Shown here piece after piece: positions 34,333 through 41,474 of a DNA stretch of 64,000 bases. The notes beneath the pieces were generated by a model. That model saw only the letters and a list, made by a program, of their open reading frames with translations. It was not told the origin of the DNA and made no database searches. Within the stretch, counting starts at the first letter, position 1. Each line of letters begins with the position of its first letter. Origin of the DNA: Fumia xinanensis (lineage in GTDB: Bacteria > Bacillota > Clostridia > Oscillospirales > Ruminococcaceae); the NCBI RefSeq assembly GCF_014384905.1, contig NZ_JACRSV010000002.1, positions 597,840 through 661,839 of the forward strand, written 5' to 3'. A program made the translations under genes and the position numbers.

Positions 34333-35133
34333 ATGGAATTATCCATACAAGAACGATTAAAAGACCTGCGTGTGGAACGAGGGCTGACGCTGGAACAGCT
34401 TGCGGAGGAAACTCACCTTTCCAAATCTGCTTTAGGCAGTTATGAGGGAGACAATCTCAAAGACATCAGCCACCATGCCCTTATCCAGCTGGCAAAGGTT
34501 TATGAAGTGACCGTTGATTACCTGCTGGGACGCTCTAAAACAAAAAATCACCCAAACGCCGATCTTGCAGACCTGCGCTTGAGTGATGATATGATTGAAC
34601 TATTGAAAAGTGGGCGGGTGGATACTTCCCTCTTGTGTGAGCTGGCGGCGCACCCGGATTTCCCCCGGCTGATGGCTGACCTTGAAATCTATGTGAACGG
34701 AACGGCAGTCAAGCAGGTACAGAGCGCAAATGCCATTGTGGATATTATGAGCGCAACCATTATGAAGCAGCACAATCCCGGCTTGTCCGACCCGCAGTTA
34801 AGGCAGCTTGTCGCCGCCCATATTGACGATGACAGCTTTTGCCGCTATGTGATACAGCAGGACATAAACAAGATAGCTCTTGACCTGCGGAAAGCACATA
34901 AGGACGATTTTTTCAGCGTCCCGGAGGACAATCCGCTGGAAGATTTTTTACAGACCGCCGAGGAAACCGCTAAAGAGGACAGCGACCCGGAGCAAGCATC
35001 GCTGGCGTTTATCTGCAAGCGGCTCAAATTGAATTTGAAGAAGCTGTCTGAAGAAGAAAAGAAGTGGCTGAAAAAGATTGCACAGAAGTCGGACTTGCTG
35101 AAAAATCCAAATCCCCAGCGGGGGAGAAAATAG
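34333..35133 (+). CDS. XRE-family regulator with long C-terminal part
   Basis: 266 residues. The Cro/C1 HTH is at the N-terminus (MELSIQERLKDLRVERGLTLEQLAEETHLSKSALGSYEGDNLKDISHHALIQLAKVYEVTVDYLLG), followed by about 190 helical residues typical of regulators on Firmicutes mobilizable elements. GGAGG precedes the ATG at 34333. It lies 38 bases after the SUKH gene and 26 bases before the next small gene, so all three may be one transcript. Confidence 0.9.
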   Translation: MELSIQERLKDLRVERGLTLEQLAEETHLSKSALGSYEGDNLKDISHHALIQLAKVYEVTVDYLLGRSKTKNHPNADLADLRLSDDMIELLKSGRVDTSLLCELAAHPDFPRLMADLEIYVNGTAVKQVQSANAIVDIMSATIMKQHNPGLSDPQLRQLVAAHIDDDSFCRYVIQQDINKIALDLRKAHKDDFFSVPEDNPLEDFLQTAEETAKEDSDPEQASLAFICKRLKLNLKKLSEEEKKWLKKIAQKSDLLKNPNPQRGRK

Positions 35134-35159
35134 AGAACGAGAAATTGGAGGGAGTAAAG

Positions 35160-35492
35160 GTGCAGGAGGCAATTATAAAATTGAAACTTCTCGGTCAAAT
35201 GCCAGACGCAGTGAAAGATGACCCTACAGAAGAAACCATCAACATGTATGACGAATTGCTCTTCAATGTAAAAACGCCATTGACAAGTGAAGAAGTAGGC
35301 GTATTGATTGACATTTTCCCCGAAGGTGGAATGTATGGAGTAGAGTGGGATTTGCTAAAATTGGTAGAGTCTTATTTGATAGAAGCACCATCAAGTGAAG
35401 AGTATCGAAAATTGATTACTGCTTGTCCAAGTGAAGAATGGCGAGAAACTATGCAAGCCCGTTTAGATAATTGGGAAAACAACAAACAATAA
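35160..35492 (+). CDS. Small acidic hypothetical protein, possible immunity protein
   Basis: 110 residues from GTG at 35160 (MQEAIIKLKLLGQMPDAVKDD). GGAGG lies eight bases before it; a longer frame would overlap the XRE gene. It is all-helical and acidic, with TSEEVGVLIDIFPEGGMYGVEWDLLKLVESYL and PSEEWRETMQARLDNWE. No family was recognised with certainty. Composition and position beside a SUKH gene resemble small immunity proteins. Confidence 0.7.
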   Translation: MQEAIIKLKLLGQMPDAVKDDPTEETINMYDELLFNVKTPLTSEEVGVLIDIFPEGGMYGVEWDLLKLVESYLIEAPSSEEYRKLITACPSEEWRETMQARLDNWENNKQ

Positions 35493-35509
35493 CTTGTTTG
35501 GGAGATAGC

Positions 35510-36030
35510 AAAGCCAGTCGAGCCAGTCAACGGTCAAGATGAACGGCGCATTTCATGCGCCGCCGTTGACAGCCCCGCCCGTCTTTGCTAATGGGCAATC
35601 AAGGCGGGAAAGCCCTAAAACGGCTTCCCGCCCATTTCAATTTTGAAAAGAAAATCCGTCTGCTTTTTAGTTAGTGTGTCCACAGGTTCGGGACATTTTG
35701 TCCCGAAGTCCGGCGTGGGACGAGGGACGGGGGCTTTCATATACGCCCTGTCTGCTGGCGAAACCAGTCCTGCGCTTGCGGCTCCACGCCACGCAATCAC
35801 AGCCCTGTTTTCCTGCCGCTTCAAACGCCCTTGCCCTCCCCGGCGGCAACGGTATTTTCACGGCAACGCCGACAGAGCGTATAACACACTACACTTTGCA
35901 AGCAAAGTCGTGTGCCAAGGGGCAAGCCCCTTTGGAAACCCCAGACAACAAAACAGGCTGAATATCTCGCACTTTCCCGGTGCTTGATATTCAGCCTTTA
36001 TTTGTTGTCAGCAGCCCGTTTCTCGGTCTG
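35510..36030. other. Non-coding right end of the inner element with hairpins; candidate oriT
   Basis: No gene is supported. Structures seen are an inverted repeat around GGCGCATTTCATGCGCC near 35545, the palindrome TTCGGGACA-TTT-TGTCCCGAA (35687-35707), the stem AAGGGGC-AA-GCCCCTT near 35917-35932, and a long stem AGGCTGAATATC / GATATTCAGCCT (35955-35997) that resembles a terminator. Dense hairpins at one end of an element with a MobV gene would suit an oriT; this is inference. Confidence 0.4.
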
Positions 36031-36055
36031 CCTTTTGTGTCCTTGTCCATAATGT
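36031..36055 (-). repeat. Right terminal inverted repeat of the inner element
   Basis: Complementary to 29284-29310 with few mismatches, directly beside the GAA junction. Confidence 0.85.
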
Positions 36056-36058
36056 TTC

Positions 36059-36355
36059 TGTGTAGAGACCGACTTCCAGATAGTTTCTGCCGATACGGCT
36101 CATATCCTTGGCGATGATAACACCGACCTTATTGTTCTCGACCGACTCAATCATTCGTTTCCAATCGGGTCTGTTGAAGTTGGCACCGGAGTAACCATCG
36201 TCCACGAAAAACTGGATGTTGCGGAAACCTTGTTCTTGTGCGTATTTTTTGAGAATCGCCTTTTGATTGACAATGCTGTTGCTCTCTCCTGTGAGTTCGT
36301 CATCACGACTCAATCTACAGTAGATAGCAGTAATTTTGTCAGACTGCCTATTCAT
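36059..36355 (-). pseudogene. Large serine recombinase (TnpX-like), N-terminal half
   Basis: From ATG at 36355 (AAGGAGG upstream): MNRQSDKITAIYCRLSRDDELTGESNS contains the catalytic Ser motif (CRLSRDD). It continues IVNQKAILKKYAQEQGF, VDDGYSGANFNRPDWKRMI and KDMSRIGRNYLEVGLYTE. At that point the inner element begins; the frame runs on for about 17 foreign codons (TLWTRTQKADRETGC) and stops at 36008. The C-terminal half is at 27934-29283. An ATG at 36424 in frame is less likely. Truncated, so probably inactive unless the inner element leaves. Confidence 0.92.
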
Positions 36356-36469
36356 ATCTTGTTCCTCCTTAATCGGCGGGCAGTCTGCCAATACAGGATT
36401 GCTTGTATATATCATATCACACATTCGTGAATAAATCCACCCTTTCGTTAGAATATTTTTTGAGCATTT

Positions 36470-36667
36470 TTAGTTTTCTCTTGCCATGTGGTCGAGCAAC
36501 TTACCGGAAAGACTTCGTGTGCCATCGTAGCTACCGCCAAATCGGTAAGTAGTCTGACCGGAACGAATGGTTACGGTGATCTTTGGCAGCTCTGCCGCAC
36601 AGTAGTTGTGAACGATGATACTGCCGTTTTCATTGACTGTGTAATTCTTGTTTTTCTGTTCATTCAT
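36470..36667 (-). CDS. tnpW: TnpW-like transposon-encoded protein
   Basis: 65 residues. The end (ITVTIRSGQTTYRFGGSYDGTRSLSGKLLDHMAREN) matches the TnpW signature of Tn4451-type elements, where the conserved SYDGTRSL stands near the C-terminus. Its role in the element is not essential and not well defined. It lies between the relaxase gene and the recombinase gene on the same strand, the usual order in this family. Confidence 0.85.
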   Translation of the reverse strand: MNEQKNKNYTVNENGSIIVHNYCAAELPKITVTIRSGQTTYRFGGSYDGTRSLSGKLLDHMAREN

Positions 36668-36727
36668 ATAATTGTCCTTTCTTGATTTTTGGAATGGATG
36701 GGAATGGAAACGAATCGAAGGGAAGGA

Positions 36728-38314
36728 TTAACGCTCCAGTTCCTGTTTGCGTTCGATTTTTCTGCCAAGGGTCTGCTCGATATTGTGGCGAATGGTATCA
36801 AGCCGCTGTGCTTCGTCTTTGGCGGTCTGATACTGGTTGTAAAGCTTGTTTTTCTCTTTGATGAGCTGTTCCACTTCCGTCTGCAATGCCTTGTAGCTCG
36901 GCAGCTTCTTGAGTCCCTTGGAATCAAAATATCGTTTGGCGGCGTTCAGAATGATGAAGTCGCTGTCATGCTCGTCACGATATTTCTGACGGGCTTTTTC
37001 TTTCTTACAGGCTTTCAGCTCGTCAACCACATATCGTGTTTTGTGATAGTTCAGCACATAGTCACGGAACTCTTTCTTTTCTGCAATTGTAGCTTCCACT
37101 GATTTCATTTCTGTGCGAATATCACTCAGCTTTTCGTGGGCGGCATCACAGGCGGCAGCCAATGCTTCGGGAGAATCAAATCCCATTTCCTGATACAGCA
37201 GATAGGCACGGCTGGCATTTTTGAGATTGTGTTTCTTTGCCCAATGCTCGTAACCTTTGCCTTTTTCCTTTGCGGCATCAATATCCACCATGCGGCTAAC
37301 AGTATCACGCTCGTTGATGGTTTTCTGCATAGCGGGTGCAGAAGGGATGGGGTCGGTTTTTGCCCTCACTCGTTTTGTGTTTCTGACAATAACAGCGAAC
37401 ACAGCCGATCTATCAAAATCGTCACCCAGCTTTCGTGCTGTGATGGGCTTGGTGCGGTCGGGTGTGAGATAGGACAAGCGCCCACGGCTCTCTTTGACGG
37501 TAATGCCACGGCGGAGAAGTTTTTCTGCGAAGCCCTCAAAGCTGACAGTATCAGAAAGTGCCATGCGGATTTCTTCACGGAGCTTGTCTTTGTCTGTTTC
37601 AAATTTGGTCTGCTTGACGGGTAAGCCCTGTTCGGCAAGAACAGCGTTTTCTTCATCCAGCGCAAGCTGTCCTTTCTTCTTCGCCCAATACTCACGCTCG
37701 GTCACACGGGTCTTACTGCCGTTCAGCAGATCAATCTGATACAGACCCGCATCGTGACACATTTCCATAACCTCGGAGCGAAAATATTCCATAGCTGCGT
37801 TGGTGCATCGGTGCTTCATGCCCGGTTGTGTATCGCACGGTCTGTCCATATATGGCATGAATGGAACTTCTTCAATTCGCAGAGAATTGATCACGATGTG
37901 TACATGAACATTGCCGCTGCCGTTGTGTCCGTCGGGGTGAGTGCAAACAATGGCTTGATGACCCGGAAAGTGTTCCTTGCAGAATTTCTCTCCAAGACTC
38001 TGCGCCAGATCTACGGTCAATCCGTGGTCGGGAACATCTTTAGGGTCAAAAGAAATGATATAGTGATGACTTTTGACATCTTCCCGTTTTTGATTTTTGC
38101 CATATCGGAGGTTGGCTCTCAGACAAGCAATCGCAAAATCTTCGTTACCGCAGTTCAAGGTGGAAATGCGATAATTCTGTCTTGGGATGAGCCTGCCGTT
38201 TTCATCCAGGGTGGGCTTCATAGTGAACTCATCATGCTCAAAAGTGAGGTAAGCTTCAGCGGCAGAGTAGTCGGCATTCTTAGAGCTTATATGCTTGAAC
38301 GTTGCCAACAGCAT
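36728..38314 (-). CDS. MobP-type relaxase (MobA/VirD2 family)
   Basis: About 528 residues. The relaxase domain occupies the first ~250, with the three-His motif in NGSGNVHVHIVINSLR and an N-terminal segment SKNADYSAAEAYLTFEHDEF that holds the candidate Tyr. The region KSHHYIISFDPKDVPDHGLT is typical of the family. The C-terminal half is a long coiled coil. It nicks oriT for transfer by a helper system. The start ATG overlaps the end of mobC by 35 bases, showing coupling. AAGGTAGG precedes it. Confidence 0.92.
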   Translation of the reverse strand: MLLATFKHISSKNADYSAAEAYLTFEHDEFTMKPTLDENGRLIPRQNYRISTLNCGNEDFAIACLRANLRYGKNQKREDVKSHHYIISFDPKDVPDHGLTVDLAQSLGEKFCKEHFPGHQAIVCTHPDGHNGSGNVHVHIVINSLRIEEVPFMPYMDRPCDTQPGMKHRCTNAAMEYFRSEVMEMCHDAGLYQIDLLNGSKTRVTEREYWAKKKGQLALDEENAVLAEQGLPVKQTKFETDKDKLREEIRMALSDTVSFEGFAEKLLRRGITVKESRGRLSYLTPDRTKPITARKLGDDFDRSAVFAVIVRNTKRVRAKTDPIPSAPAMQKTINERDTVSRMVDIDAAKEKGKGYEHWAKKHNLKNASRAYLLYQEMGFDSPEALAAACDAAHEKLSDIRTEMKSVEATIAEKKEFRDYVLNYHKTRYVVDELKACKKEKARQKYRDEHDSDFIILNAAKRYFDSKGLKKLPSYKALQTEVEQLIKEKNKLYNQYQTAKDEAQRLDTIRHNIEQTLGRKIERKQELER

Positions 38315-38678
38315 CACCTACCTTTTTCATCACTTCAAATTTCAGAGTGGCGAGATCAGAGGCGGCATCTTGCAATTCTTTTGCCATGGACGGATAGGGA
38401 CTTCGCCATTCGTTGAGGTGTCTGGCAATCTGATTTAGATTGTTACCGATCCTTCCATATTCAGCGGTTAGCTTGCCGATGGCTGCGAGCAGATCGTCGC
38501 TGACCAATGTTGCCACAATGGTTGGACGGATGGTTACACCGGAGATTGCTTCACGGATAAACTCCGATTGATTCATGTCGTAAATCTCCAAGCGGCGAAG
38601 AAAATCTGCGTGTTCTTCATCGTCCAGACGGGTTTTTACGATGTGGGTTCGTTTCGGTGTGTTGTAGGTTTTGGCCAT
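38280..38678 (-). CDS. mobC: MobC-like relaxosome protein
   Basis: 132 residues with a ribbon-helix-helix start (TPKRTHIVKTRLDDEEHADFLRRLEIYDMNQSEFIREAI) and the MobC segment LTAEYGRIGNNLNQIARHLNEW. It binds oriT and helps the relaxase. GGAGG is close before the ATG. Together with the overlapping relaxase it forms the mobilization operon. Confidence 0.93.
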   Translation of the reverse strand: MAKTYNTPKRTHIVKTRLDDEEHADFLRRLEIYDMNQSEFIREAISGVTIRPTIVATLVSDDLLAAIGKLTAEYGRIGNNLNQIARHLNEWRSPYPSMAKELQDAASDLATLKFEVMKKVGDAVGNVQAYKL

Positions 38679-38689
38679 TCGGTTCCTCC

Positions 38690-38926
38690 TTCATTTGTGA
38701 AAATGGTGGACGGCGGATGCCGTCGCTTCTGCGAAAGCAGAACAGATGCAGGGTTTGGGGAAGGCACTCCCCAACAAGATTCCATGAGGGGCAAAATGAG
38801 CGATAGGCGAAATTTGGACCCATGGTAGAATCTTGCTCTACGCTACCCAGCCTTTTCGTTTTCGACGATTTTTCAAGTTCACGCATTTGGTGCTGAACGA
38901 TGTTTTGGAAAAATGGTAAAACAAAA
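38690..38926. other. Upstream region of mobC, candidate oriT
   Basis: No gene. Short inverted repeats are seen: GGCGGATGCCGTC, GGGGAAGGCACTCCCC near 38757-38773, and GCTTCTGCGAAAGCAG near 38724. The position just upstream of mobC is where oriT lies in related elements; the nick site cannot be set by eye. Confidence 0.35.
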
Positions 38927-39005
38927 AGAGCCGATTACACAAAACATCAGAAATCAGCGGGAGCATGGCTCTCGCTTCAAAGTGATGTTCTATGTAATCG
39001 GCTCT
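38927..39005. repeat. Long hairpin (23-base arms)
   Basis: AGAGCCGATTACAC...AACATCA and TGATGTT...GTAATCGGCTCT pair over about 23 bases with small mismatches. Inside the loop GCGGGAGC-ATG-GCTCTCGC pairs again, giving a two-level structure. There is no gene within; 39006-39263 is AT-rich and likewise empty. Confidence 0.7.
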
Positions 39006-39263
39006 GAAAAATCAAAGTCGGGTTCTGCTTTGTACAACTCCCGCCAACAGAACCAAAGGCGTGGTGGAGCAGTTCGGTACTTCCAGTGCACCGATACCGT
39101 GTCGGACAATTCCGACTCTCATAAAATATGTTTGAACATTCTTATATTCAGTTGTCCGCAACGTTCGACCCGTTACACTAATATTATACAAATGCGGGCT
39201 ATTTCTGTCAACATTGCAAATGCAAAATATGTAAGAACAATGCTCTTTTACTCATATAACCTA

Positions 39264-40151
39264 TTAGAACAGAACACTCATTACAAAATAAACTCGCCCT
39301 TGTTCATCATCCAAAATTTCATCTACAGCAATCATCTCTAAGCATTGCATCATATACACCACAGACCATATTTCATCAAACTGAGAAGATAGCTCCATGT
39401 GTTGTTGAATCAAATCTTTTGTAATGGTATATGGTGAAAAGTCAGGAGCACCATATAGATAGTCACCGTTAAGTAATGCTGCTATTTTCTTTGCTAACTT
39501 TGAATTTCTTACAGCAGTTTCATAAGAAAAAATCTGTAATGGTTCACGATTGAATCCATAAATGCTATCGGCTCCAACGGGATCTCCCCAATAAGGAAGT
39601 ATATATAATTCATAATCATCTTTGTCAATGGGACACCATGACTCCATAATTTTATAAAAGCGAATCATGAAATTATGAAGCACACAAAAATCTTCTTCGG
39701 ACAAAAAGCTGCCTTGACGAATCAAAAAGTGGGTTTCATTATTTCTCAGCTTTTGCAACAGCTCAAGTTCTGTTTTTAACGATTCTCCTTGCTCAAGGCT
39801 TCTGCCAAATAACTTCTTATGTAATGAAATTAGTTCGTTAAATTGAATTGTGTTAAATTTTGAAAGATCTTCATTTGACAGCGTATCAAAAAAACTATTT
39901 AAATCCGTTGCCTTGAAATAATCGAATAAGAGTTTTGCATCAGCTTCATTTTTTGCCTTTCTTACTTCTGCAACCCTGTGATCGTTATTATTCAACAGCA
40001 TTTGCTTCATAATAAGTTCAACGGCATTATGAAGTGACAATACAAAATTTTTCTGATACTGGAGTGTTGCTTTTCCATCTTTTATATCATCACAAAAGCG
40101 TATGGCAGCCGCCCAAGCTTCAAAGGCATTTTCCATCAATACTGGTTTCAT
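39264..40151 (-). CDS. HEPN-like protein in the Shedu operon
   Basis: 295 residues, no membrane segment. The N-terminal helices (FEAWAAAIRFCDDIKDGKATLQYQKNFVLSLHNAVELIMKQMLLNN) have the look of HEPN folds. A segment LLQKLRNNETHFLIRQGSF contains Arg-x4-His (R-NNET-H), the catalytic R-x4-6-H motif of HEPN ribonucleases. If correct it would be a toxin-type RNase used in abortive defence. It is last in an operon XRE-Shedu-HEPN. AAGGAG precedes the ATG. The HEPN call rests on this motif and the helical pattern only. Confidence 0.6.
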   Translation of the reverse strand: MKPVLMENAFEAWAAAIRFCDDIKDGKATLQYQKNFVLSLHNAVELIMKQMLLNNNDHRVAEVRKAKNEADAKLLFDYFKATDLNSFFDTLSNEDLSKFNTIQFNELISLHKKLFGRSLEQGESLKTELELLQKLRNNETHFLIRQGSFLSEEDFCVLHNFMIRFYKIMESWCPIDKDDYELYILPYWGDPVGADSIYGFNREPLQIFSYETAVRNSKLAKKIAALLNGDYLYGAPDFSPYTITKDLIQQHMELSSQFDEIWSVVYMMQCLEMIAVDEILDDEQGRVYFVMSVLF

Positions 40152-40248
40152 ATCTTGCTCCTTGTTCTTTTATCTTCAAAAGACAGGTGCCCATGTCAAC
40201 AAGAAGCACGTTCATCCTAAACGTTGACATGATCGGTTCACTTGTTAT

Positions 40249-41052
40249 TTAAAATGATTGAGCTGTTTCTAACTCGCAGGCTTTATCGTACAGATTATCA
40301 TAATGCAAAGTCAGAATGTTTTGCTGGGTTGCTTTGTTTCGACGATCACGATAAGTAGCTTCGTTGTAATCCTCACGCAAGCCTGCGACCACAGCATAGT
40401 GAAAACGGCTTGAATCATATTCTGAAAATTCCTTCGGAAGCGAGGATTTGTTGCTGTACTTGGTGATCGTCACAAACGATGCAGAAAAGTGTGCTTCGAT
40501 TTCTGCTTTCCAATCATAAATTTGATAAGTACCTTTTCTAAAGGCTTCTCCCTCGTGTCCAGATTTCAAGGTTGTCCTTCCATTAGGGTGTTCAAGCTCG
40601 ACAAATACAAACTCATAGCCGCCAGAGCTTTTTCCTATCAACAAATAATCAGCAATGTACTTACCTAAAGCAAATTCCGGGAAGACATATGCATCGTGGT
40701 GGCCAAAATTATAATACTTAAATACACCAGCAATAATATGATAAGCAGGTCTGTGATTAATGAAGCGAAGAACGTCTCTTTCGTTTGTGTTTGCATCATG
40801 AATCAAGGCACAAAACTCTTCATTTAGTTGTTCCATATTACCTTCGTTCTGGAAATCAAACAACTCAATATGATTGTTAGGGAAAAAACTATCATAGTGC
40901 CGAACTGCTGCTGGATACAATCGCCTATGATTTATCTTCCCAAATCTTCTGTCTCCGGCAGCTTCTCTTTCAGTACACAAAATATCCTCATACAGTTGCA
41001 TCTCCTGTTTGGTAGGAACGCTCTTTATATAGTCTCGTTTATATAAATTCAT
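40249..41052 (-). CDS. Shedu-type (DUF4263) nuclease defence protein
   Basis: 267 residues. The C-terminal half carries the DUF4263 core: VFPEFALGKYIADYLLIGKSSGGYEFVFVELEHPNGRTTLKSG (Asp, then Glu-x-Glu in a PD-(D/E)xK-like arrangement) followed by KGTYQIYDWKAEIE. Shedu proteins (SduA) are anti-phage nucleases. The N-terminal ~110 residues are a variable sensor-like part. The Lys of the classical ExK is replaced by Glu-His (ELEH), as in a subgroup with Glu-x-Glu-x-Pro. It lies 39 bases after the XRE gene and about 100 bases before the HEPN-like gene. Confidence 0.85.
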   Translation of the reverse strand: MNLYKRDYIKSVPTKQEMQLYEDILCTEREAAGDRRFGKINHRRLYPAAVRHYDSFFPNNHIELFDFQNEGNMEQLNEEFCALIHDANTNERDVLRFINHRPAYHIIAGVFKYYNFGHHDAYVFPEFALGKYIADYLLIGKSSGGYEFVFVELEHPNGRTTLKSGHEGEAFRKGTYQIYDWKAEIEAHFSASFVTITKYSNKSSLPKEFSEYDSSRFHYAVVAGLREDYNEATYRDRRNKATQQNILTLHYDNLYDKACELETAQSF

Positions 41053-41091
41053 AATACTTCCTCATGTTGTAAGAATATGCTGCAATGCTAT

Positions 41092-41304
41092 TCATTGTTC
41101 GATTTCTGTAGTGAATTCCAAAATGTCATCGACTCCACAATCAAGAGTTTTGCAGATCTTCTCGATAGTGTCGAGAGAAATATAATTGTCACGCTTGATG
41201 CGTGTAATGATATTAGCACTAAAGCCCGCTTTTTCCATCAGCTCGGCATTAGTCATACCCTTGTCGATCAGTAAGTGAAATAACTTTTTGTAGGTTACAG
41301 CCAT
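41092..41304 (-). CDS. XRE-family regulator of the Shedu-HEPN operon
   Basis: 70 residues: MAVTYKKLFHLLIDKGMTNAELMEKAGFSANIITRIKRDNYISLDTIEKICKTLDCGVDDILEFTTEIEQ, a minimal Cro/C1 HTH. AGGAGGTG precedes the ATG. The palindrome in its own promoter spacer (41332-41358) is the probable operator, so it should repress the operon including Shedu and the HEPN-like protein. It is similar in size and style to the regulators at 47612 and 53935. Confidence 0.92.
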   Translation of the reverse strand: MAVTYKKLFHLLIDKGMTNAELMEKAGFSANIITRIKRDNYISLDTIEKICKTLDCGVDDILEFTTEIEQ

Positions 41305-41331
41305 GGTAATTCACCTCCTAATATTAACGGT

Positions 41332-41361
41332 AATTATATCACGAAAGCGTGAATAATTCAA
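41332..41361 (-). promoter_or_regulatory. Promoter with embedded operator of the XRE-Shedu-HEPN operon
   Basis: On the minus strand TTGAAT (41356-41361) and TATAAT (41333-41338) are 17 bases apart. An inverted repeat AATTATATCACG / CGTGAATAATT fills the spacer and -10, so a bound dimer would block RNA polymerase. Confidence 0.85.
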
Positions 41362-41420
41362 TTAGTATGATTGACATCGCACGATAATAAAACACTTCTG
41401 CCCAAGTTGGTCAGAAGTTG

Positions 41421-41464
41421 AACAGCTTACCACTTTGCTGAACGCAAAGTGGTAAGCTGTTTCA
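41421..41464. terminator. Strong hairpin after hsdR
   Basis: A 17-base perfect stem (AACAGCTTACCACTTTG and complement) with a 7-base loop. It isolates the restriction operon from the Shedu operon. Confidence 0.8.
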
Positions 41465-41474
41465 TTATCACGTA

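Larger units (their letters stand above)
29281..36058. mobile_element. Inner mobilizable element (~6.78 kb) inserted in the outer recombinase gene
   Basis: On the minus strand the host gene reads ...TACACAGAA at the right junction (GAA = complement of 36056-36058) and GAAATGCTTTTC at the left (GAA = complement of 29281-29283). The ends carry imperfect inverted repeats. Contents on the minus strand are a serine recombinase, a 71-residue protein, MobV relaxase, RepA-like initiator and a Cys-rich VLP protein; on the plus strand they are SUKH immunity, XRE and a hypothetical gene. Excision between the GAA copies would restore the recombinase frame. Confidence 0.9.

Noticed and set aside
27934..36424. 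Reading the two recombinase pieces as two independent small recombinase genes
   Set aside because: One has only the catalytic N-terminus and the other only the C-terminus, and they join exactly at a shared GAA; a split single gene explains both.
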